NCBI GenBank assembly: GCA_964453115.1
Contig: CAYVRT010000011.1
Location: 39,455 to 103,454 of the forward strand
Source: JAIWNK01 sp964453115
Lineage (GTDB): Bacteria > Chloroflexota > Anaerolineae > Anaerolineales > Anaerolineaceae
Direction: 5' to 3'
DNA length: 64,000 bases
The position numbers and the translations under genes are program-made. Each line of letters opens with the position of its first letter. The first letter of the stretch is position 1. The notes under the pieces were generated by a model. The model saw nothing but the letters and a program-made list of their open reading frames with translations. It was not told where the DNA came from and searched no databases. Below are positions 59,381-64,000 of the stretch, one piece after another.

Positions 59381-61404
59381 TGCGCTTCTTCTGCACACTG
59401 AGCAGCCTCTTCCTCTTCCTATCCCTGCTTGCTGCCGCCCTTCCACAATCTGTACAGGCCGCCCCCCCACCCCCAACCTTCGAATCAACCAACTGTATCC
59501 ATTTCAACATTCAACCCGAGCAAGTGCCTGCCCTTGTCACTGTCACATGCGGCTATGTTACCGTTCCCGAACGGCACGACACACCACAGGGCAAAACAAT
59601 CCAAATTGCAGTCGTTGTGCTAAGCCACGCCTCTGCTTCCGCTGCCGATCCACTCTTTCTTGCTCAGGGTGGCCCTGGCGGCTCCACCATTGATACCTAC
59701 ACCACAATCCTCTTCTACAAACAACCAGACCTCATACGCGAGCGTCAAATCATCCTCTTTGATCAGCGCGGCACGCTCTACTCCAAACCCAACCTGGTCT
59801 GTAACGAAATGCTCGACCTGAGCATCGAACTTCTCGACGTAGACCTCCCTGAAGAAGAAGTCTTTCAGCGCAGCATGAATGCTTTACAAGCGTGTCGCGA
59901 CCGTCTTAACAGCCAGGGAATAGACCTTGCTGCTTACAACAGCTATGAAAACGCACATGACATTGATGATATCCGCCGTGCGCTGGGCTACGACAAAATC
60001 AACCTCTATGGCGTATCCTATGGCACCCTCCTGGCACAACACACCATGCGTCTGCACCCCGAAATGCTGCGCAGCATCATCCTTGATTCAACCGTCCCAA
60101 CCAGCGTCAATTTCATCACCGAAGTTCCGCAAACCCAGGATCGCAGTCTACGCGCCTTATTTTCCGCCTGCCAAACCAGCCCCGAATGCAACGCCGAATA
60201 CCCCAACCTCGAGCAAATGCTGTTTGGCACAGTTGAGCAGCTTAACCAAAACCCAATTCATGTTCGCCTCACAGACCCCGAAACCGGCCAAAGCTACCGC
60301 GCCCTGGTGAATGGCGACACGTTGTTCTATACCCTCTTCATGGCTTTGTATAGCAGCGAATTCATCCCCTACCTGCCACGCATCATTCGCGACGCTGAGC
60401 AAGGTGAATATGGCGTACTCGCCTACCTGCTCAGCGTCCTAACCTTTGACCGCAGCATGAGCTACGGCATGTATTACTCCGTCCTGTGCGCTGAAGATGC
60501 CGATTTCACCCCCCAGAATACCAACATCGCCGGCGTATACCCCTATCTGGCTGAAGATGCTGAAAAAGACCTGGAAGAAATGCAAACCGCATGCCAAATG
60601 TGGCACTCAGAACGTTTTGATGCCCAGGCCGACGCGCCCATTGTTAGCGACATTCCTACCCTGCTCATCAGTGGCAATTTTGACCCCATCACACCGCCTG
60701 CCTTTGGACAAAAAGCAGCGGAACAACTCTCTCAGGCCTATCACTTCACCCTCCCACTTGGCAGCCATGGATCTTTTGGATCACAACCATGCGCAAATGA
60801 ATTGATGAAGGTTTTCTTAAACAACCCATATCAAGCGCCGAACCCGGCCTGTCTGAGCACAACCTCGACCACCCCAACATTTCTCACCCGCTCACAATTC
60901 TTACCCATCCCATCCATCCCCCAATTCCTGATGCTAAAAGACCGCCTCGTCATTGCTGGCTTGATCGCGTATGGTGCGCATATTCTCCTCCTTCTCAGCA
61001 TTGCATTGATCTGGCCACTTGCTGCATGGCTTGGCAAACGCCGTCCCCACCCCGCCCCCGCGGTTCAGGCAGCCAATGCACTTGCGCCCTGGCTACCACT
61101 GGCATCCGCCCTTTGGCACCTGACAATGGCCGGCCTACTTTTCTTTGGCATGGGATCGCTTGCCCTGCGTGAAGATATGCTCGTCTTCTTTGGTTTGCCA
61201 GCCTCCTTTTCACTTATCCCTGTTGCTGCTTTGACCAGTACGCTTCTGAGCATCACCATACTTATCATCACCATTTTCGCCTGGAAAAACAGCACCTGGT
61301 CATCTGCTCGGCGCATCTACTACACCCTGTTAACCCTGAATGCTTTGGCTGGCATCTTTCTCCTCCTGCGCTGGGGCATTCTTCAATCCCTATGGATTGG
61401 CTAA
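59377..61404 (+). CDS. Secreted/membrane TAP-like alpha/beta hydrolase with C-terminal TM domain
   Basis: 675 residues. Signal peptide (~1-28, cleavage after VQA), then a tripeptidyl-aminopeptidase/proline iminopeptidase-like hydrolase: FLAQGGPGGSTID (oxyanion), LFDQRGT, nucleophile in LYGVSYGTLLA, Asp in LISGNFDPITPP and His in LGSHGSFG. From ~525 a C-terminal domain with four TM helices anchors it, which is unusual for this family. It probably trims peptides outside the cell. Confidence 0.9.
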   Translation: MMRFFCTLSSLFLFLSLLAAALPQSVQAAPPPPTFESTNCIHFNIQPEQVPALVTVTCGYVTVPERHDTPQGKTIQIAVVVLSHASASAADPLFLAQGGPGGSTIDTYTTILFYKQPDLIRERQIILFDQRGTLYSKPNLVCNEMLDLSIELLDVDLPEEEVFQRSMNALQACRDRLNSQGIDLAAYNSYENAHDIDDIRRALGYDKINLYGVSYGTLLAQHTMRLHPEMLRSIILDSTVPTSVNFITEVPQTQDRSLRALFSACQTSPECNAEYPNLEQMLFGTVEQLNQNPIHVRLTDPETGQSYRALVNGDTLFYTLFMALYSSEFIPYLPRIIRDAEQGEYGVLAYLLSVLTFDRSMSYGMYYSVLCAEDADFTPQNTNIAGVYPYLAEDAEKDLEEMQTACQMWHSERFDAQADAPIVSDIPTLLISGNFDPITPPAFGQKAAEQLSQAYHFTLPLGSHGSFGSQPCANELMKVFLNNPYQAPNPACLSTTSTTPTFLTRSQFLPIPSIPQFLMLKDRLVIAGLIAYGAHILLLLSIALIWPLAAWLGKRRPHPAPAVQAANALAPWLPLASALWHLTMAGLLFFGMGSLALREDMLVFFGLPASFSLIPVAALTSTLLSITILIITIFAWKNSTWSSARRIYYTLLTLNALAGIFLLLRWGILQSLWIG

Positions 61405-61423
61405 AAATTGTCAACTATGCGGC

Positions 61424-61452
61424 TTGCATCTGCCAAAATTGCATGATATAAT
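61424..61452 (+). promoter_or_regulatory. rho promoter
   Basis: TTGCAT (61424-61429), 17-base spacer, TATAAT (61447-61452) with an extended -10 TG. Transcription should start near 61459, leaving a leader of about 87 nt. Confidence 0.65.
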
Positions 61453-61477
61453 TTTTTTATCCCCACCAAAACAGGTT

Positions 61478-61549
61478 ATGGAATCTTCACTCAGCACTGT
61501 GTTGTGCATTTCATCTATCATTCCGCATAAATTGGATAGCAAACAATGA
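61478..61549 (+). CDS. 23-residue leader ORF overlapping rho
   Basis: ATG at 61478 opens a 23-codon frame (begins MESSLSTVL, ends HKLDSKQ) whose TGA overlaps the rho ATG as ATGA. It starts about 19 bases after the predicted RNA start. rho has only a weak SD (GGATAG), so coupling is likely. E. coli rho also has a leader ORF (rhoL) and is autoregulated; homology is not claimed. Confidence 0.4.
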   Translation: MESSLSTVLCISSIIPHKLDSKQ

Positions 61550-62820
61550 ATATTTTGGAACTCGAAAAAGCTCCCCTGGCTCAATTGCGCCACATGGCGC
61601 GCGATTTAAACATCCCTAATGTTAACCGTCTAAAAAAAGACAACCTCATCTTGCATATCTGCCAGGCAGAGGCTGAAAAAGAAGGCGTTGAGCTGCGCGG
61701 CGGCGTATTGGAAATCATGCCCGAGGGCATTGGCTTCCTACGCCCCAACTATCAGGCCCGACCCGAAGATGTCTACGTATCCCAGGCTCAATTGCGCCGT
61801 TATGATCTGCGTAGTGGCGATTTGGTCATTGGCGTTGTTCGTCCACCGCGCGAGGCTGAACGTCACTACGGTTTACTGAAAGTTGAAAGCGTCAATGGCA
61901 TTATTCCCGAAGAAATGAGTTCTCGCCCTACCTTCGAGAACATGACCCCCATCTTTCCAGATAAACGCTTCGATCTTGAAACAGATCGTTCCATCTTTTC
62001 CACCCGTCTGATTAACCTGATCGCCCCCATTGGGCGCGGACAGCGTGGACTCATCGTCTCCCCACCCAAAGCCGGCAAGACCACCATCCTTAAGCAAGTT
62101 GCCAATGCAATTTCCACCAAATATCCCGACGTTCACCTCATCATCACGCTGATTGGCGAACGCCCCGAAGAAGTCACTGATATGGATCGCTCAGTTGATG
62201 CTGAAGTTGTTGCCTCAACCTTTGATGAGCCAGTCACCTCGCATGTGCGTGCCGCCGAAATTGCCCTCGACCGTGCCAAACGCCTGGTTGAAATTGGGCG
62301 CGATGTTGTCATTTTGATGGATTCGCTCACCCGGCTGGCGCGGGCCTACAACCTGGTTGTCAATCCTTCTGGACGTACACTCTCAGGCGGCATGGACCCA
62401 TCCGCTCTCTACCCGCCCAAACGCTTCTTTGGTGCCGCCCGCAACATCGAAGAAGGCGGCTCGCTGACCATCATTGCTACTGCCCTGGTAGATACTGGCT
62501 CGCGCCTCGACGATGTTGTCTATGAAGAATTTAAAGGCACTGGCAACATGGAACTCCACCTCTCGCGCCGCCTGCAAGAACGACGCATCTTCCCCTCGAT
62601 TGATATTGAGCGCTCTTCAACCCGACGCGAGGAACTTCTCCTCGGCCCCGACATCATCCAGCGTGTTTGGCTGATGCGTCGCATGTATTTGCAAATGACT
62701 GCCCCGCCCCCGCAAGGCGCTGGTCTAGACCCGGCAGTCGCCACCGAAGCTCTTCTCAACCGCCTGCTGAAAACCCGCAACAACCAGGAATTTCTCGAAA
62801 ACCTTACGGAGGAAATGTGA
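61546..62820 (+). CDS. rho: Transcription termination factor Rho
   Basis: 424 residues, close to E. coli Rho (419). It is a hexameric RNA-dependent ATPase that terminates transcription. N-terminal Rho_N helix bundle (LAQLRHMARDLNI), cold-shock RNA-binding domain (EGIGFLRPNY, DVYVSQAQLRRYDLRSGD), Walker A SPPKAGKTTIL, Q-loop/R-loop region, VVILMDSLTRLARAYN (Walker B) and the catalytic LIGERPEEVTDM. There is no long N-terminal insertion as in actinobacteria. Confidence 0.98.
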   Translation: MNILELEKAPLAQLRHMARDLNIPNVNRLKKDNLILHICQAEAEKEGVELRGGVLEIMPEGIGFLRPNYQARPEDVYVSQAQLRRYDLRSGDLVIGVVRPPREAERHYGLLKVESVNGIIPEEMSSRPTFENMTPIFPDKRFDLETDRSIFSTRLINLIAPIGRGQRGLIVSPPKAGKTTILKQVANAISTKYPDVHLIITLIGERPEEVTDMDRSVDAEVVASTFDEPVTSHVRAAEIALDRAKRLVEIGRDVVILMDSLTRLARAYNLVVNPSGRTLSGGMDPSALYPPKRFFGAARNIEEGGSLTIIATALVDTGSRLDDVVYEEFKGTGNMELHLSRRLQERRIFPSIDIERSSTRREELLLGPDIIQRVWLMRRMYLQMTAPPPQGAGLDPAVATEALLNRLLKTRNNQEFLENLTEEM

Positions 62821-63908
62821 GTTTCAAACCCCAGCCTCAGGCCAACAGTTCTTCCAGGGGACTGAGTTGGCTATCAGGCATCCTATGGGGGGGAGTTGTC
62901 CTCATGCTGACCCTGCTTGCCTTTGTGGCAATAGGGCATTTCAGCCGTCCAGCCGCCGCAGCCACTCCCATAACCATCAATCCAATTGCAAGCGAACCAA
63001 CAATCGCGCTTCCCTCAGCACCCATCCCACCCTACATCGGCCCAACATTTGATCAACCAATTGAAAGAGCCGTCGAAGTTCACACGGAACGCGACCTCGA
63101 TGCGCGTCTTGCCCCCATAAAATACACTGTCGAATCAGGCGACTCCATTTTTGGCATCGCCGAATATTTCAAAATCTCCCCCGAAAGCCTGTTATGGGCC
63201 AATTATGAAACCCTCTACGACGACCCACACATGGTTTCAATCGGCGCAGAACTGGTTGTCCCCCCCTCTGATGGCATCCTTTATAAATGGCGCGCCGGTG
63301 ACACCGTTGAAGCTGTCGCGAATCGCTTCCGTGCCTATCCCCAAGACATTCTTGCCTTTCCGGGCAACAACCTGGATATGAGCAATGCAAACCCCGAAAT
63401 TTCGCCCGACACCTATGTCATGATCCCCGGCGGCTGGCGCGAGACAAAGCCCTGGGTAGTTCCCAGCATCCCGCGCGGGCGTGCAGGCGTCAACCCAAGC
63501 ATTCCGGGTGCATGCAGCACCGGTGAAGGTGGGGCAATTGGCACCGGCTACTTCATCTGGCCCTCAGTTGAGCATTACATCTCCGGCAATCGCTATTGGT
63601 CAGGTCACCTGGCTATTGATATTGGCGTTGGCATTGGCGATAGCATCTTTGCGGCTGATAGCGGTGTCATCGTCTACGCAGGCTGGATTAGCGGCGGCTA
63701 TGGCAATATGATTATGGTTGACCATGGCAATGGCTACCAAACCCTCTACGCCCACCTCAGCGCAGTCAATGTCCAATGCGGACAAAGTGTGTATCGCGGC
63801 CAAACTATCGGCTATGGTGGCAGCACCGGAAATTCTACCGGCCCCCACCTGCATTTCGAGGTTCGTTACTTTGGCGGTTTTCTCAACCCGCTTGACGTTC
63901 TCCATTAA
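62817..63908 (+). CDS. LysM-M23 peptidoglycan endopeptidase
   Basis: 363 residues. TM/signal anchor (~20-42), a LysM domain (KYTVESGDSIFGIAEYFKI, ~100-145), a second LysM-like repeat (YKWRAGDTVEAVANRF), then peptidase M23 (~225-363): SGHLAIDIGVGIGDSIFAA (Zn His and Asp), HGNGYQTLYAHLS, and TGPHLHFEVR (catalytic and Zn His). It cuts peptide cross-links of the wall. GTG at 62817 overlaps the rho stop (GTGA) with GGAGG four bases upstream; the frame extends upstream only inside rho. Confidence 0.93.
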   Translation: MSFKPQPQANSSSRGLSWLSGILWGGVVLMLTLLAFVAIGHFSRPAAAATPITINPIASEPTIALPSAPIPPYIGPTFDQPIERAVEVHTERDLDARLAPIKYTVESGDSIFGIAEYFKISPESLLWANYETLYDDPHMVSIGAELVVPPSDGILYKWRAGDTVEAVANRFRAYPQDILAFPGNNLDMSNANPEISPDTYVMIPGGWRETKPWVVPSIPRGRAGVNPSIPGACSTGEGGAIGTGYFIWPSVEHYISGNRYWSGHLAIDIGVGIGDSIFAADSGVIVYAGWISGGYGNMIMVDHGNGYQTLYAHLSAVNVQCGQSVYRGQTIGYGGSTGNSTGPHLHFEVRYFGGFLNPLDVLH

Positions 63909-63929
63909 ACCCCAAACATCAGCCTCTCC

Positions 63930-63968
63930 CCTGCCGCTTCCTCAAAAGCGGCAGGTTTGTTTTTTTTC
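63930..63968 (+). terminator. Rho-independent terminator after the rho-M23 operon
   Basis: CCTGCCGCTT (63930-63939) and its complement (63946-63955) with a six-base loop, followed by TTTGTTTTTTTTC. A textbook intrinsic terminator. Confidence 0.9.
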
Positions 63969-64000
63969 AACACATCTTGCGCATCAAACTGCCTTCTATC

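Noticed and set aside
61340..61477. Longer version of the frame ending in the rho leader ORF
   Set aside because: The first part overlaps the end of the hydrolase gene and precedes the rho promoter; only the ATG at 61478 lies on the predicted rho transcript.
62667..62816. N-terminal extension of the M23 peptidase
   Set aside because: It lies entirely inside rho in another frame and has no ribosome-binding site; GTG 62817 has GGAGG four bases upstream.

Overview
The window looks like a chromosomal segment of a Chloroflexota bacterium, most likely class Anaerolineae. This is an inference from gene content rather than from a marker search. The pointers are Thr-Pro-rich wall-protein linkers, a fused serine hydroxymethyltransferase/glycine-cleavage T protein, and a monoderm-style set of wall enzymes (PBP1, LCP, L,D-transpeptidase, amidase, M23) with no outer-membrane genes. 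Coding density is very high. I see no rRNA, tRNA, CRISPR array, insertion sequence or prophage.

Layout. 1-6.4 kb: partial tyrS, a glutaredoxin-like gene, then a minus-strand run of M29 aminopeptidase, membrane-anchored subtilase, ECF sigma factor, DegV protein and a tiny membrane protein. 6.5-13.2 kb: alpha/beta hydrolase, GlyA-GcvT fusion, PLP aminotransferase, and a solute-binding protein without a signal peptide. 13.2-15.0 kb: TGS-domain nucleoside kinase. 15.2-25.1 kb: the nusA-ylxR-infB-rbfA-nrnA-truB-ribF translation/transcription operon, without rimP, continuing into a tandem ThyX-like gene and a CPBP protease. 25.1-31.8 kb: FIST protein, a very large GAF-domain histidine kinase, a specialised NusG paralog and a second CPBP protease. 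31.9-41.9 kb: a DNA-methylase-like Zn-ribbon protein, PBP1, a GH63-like glycoside hydrolase, two c-di-AMP receptor paralogs and small membrane proteins. 42-48.7 kb: AMMECR1, flavin reductase, amidase, L,D-transpeptidase, an unknown/thioredoxin-TPR/NrtR operon, and pyrD-pyrK. 48.7-64 kb: N-formylglutamate amidohydrolase-like protein, free-standing GyrA beta-propeller, FolC-like ligase, rhodanese, ABC-F ATPase with an attenuator leader, THUMP methyltransferase, YgiQ radical SAM, LCP, DUF2807, LRR protein, TAP-like hydrolase, rho and an M23 peptidase.

Themes. Control of transcription termination recurs: NusA, Rho and a NusG paralog are all present; nusA and glyA-gcvT have strong leader hairpins; rho and an amidase gene have coupled leader ORFs; the ABC-F gene has a leader peptide plus terminator. 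Six genes carry sigma-70-like promoters whose -10 box ends 6-7 nt before the start codon, predicting leaderless mRNAs. Six of seven convergent gene pairs have stop codons that abut or overlap, leaving no room for terminators. The most unusual proteins are the GlyA-GcvT fusion with an extra middle domain, the tandem ThyX with its signature motif split between the two halves, and the isolated gyrase beta-propeller.
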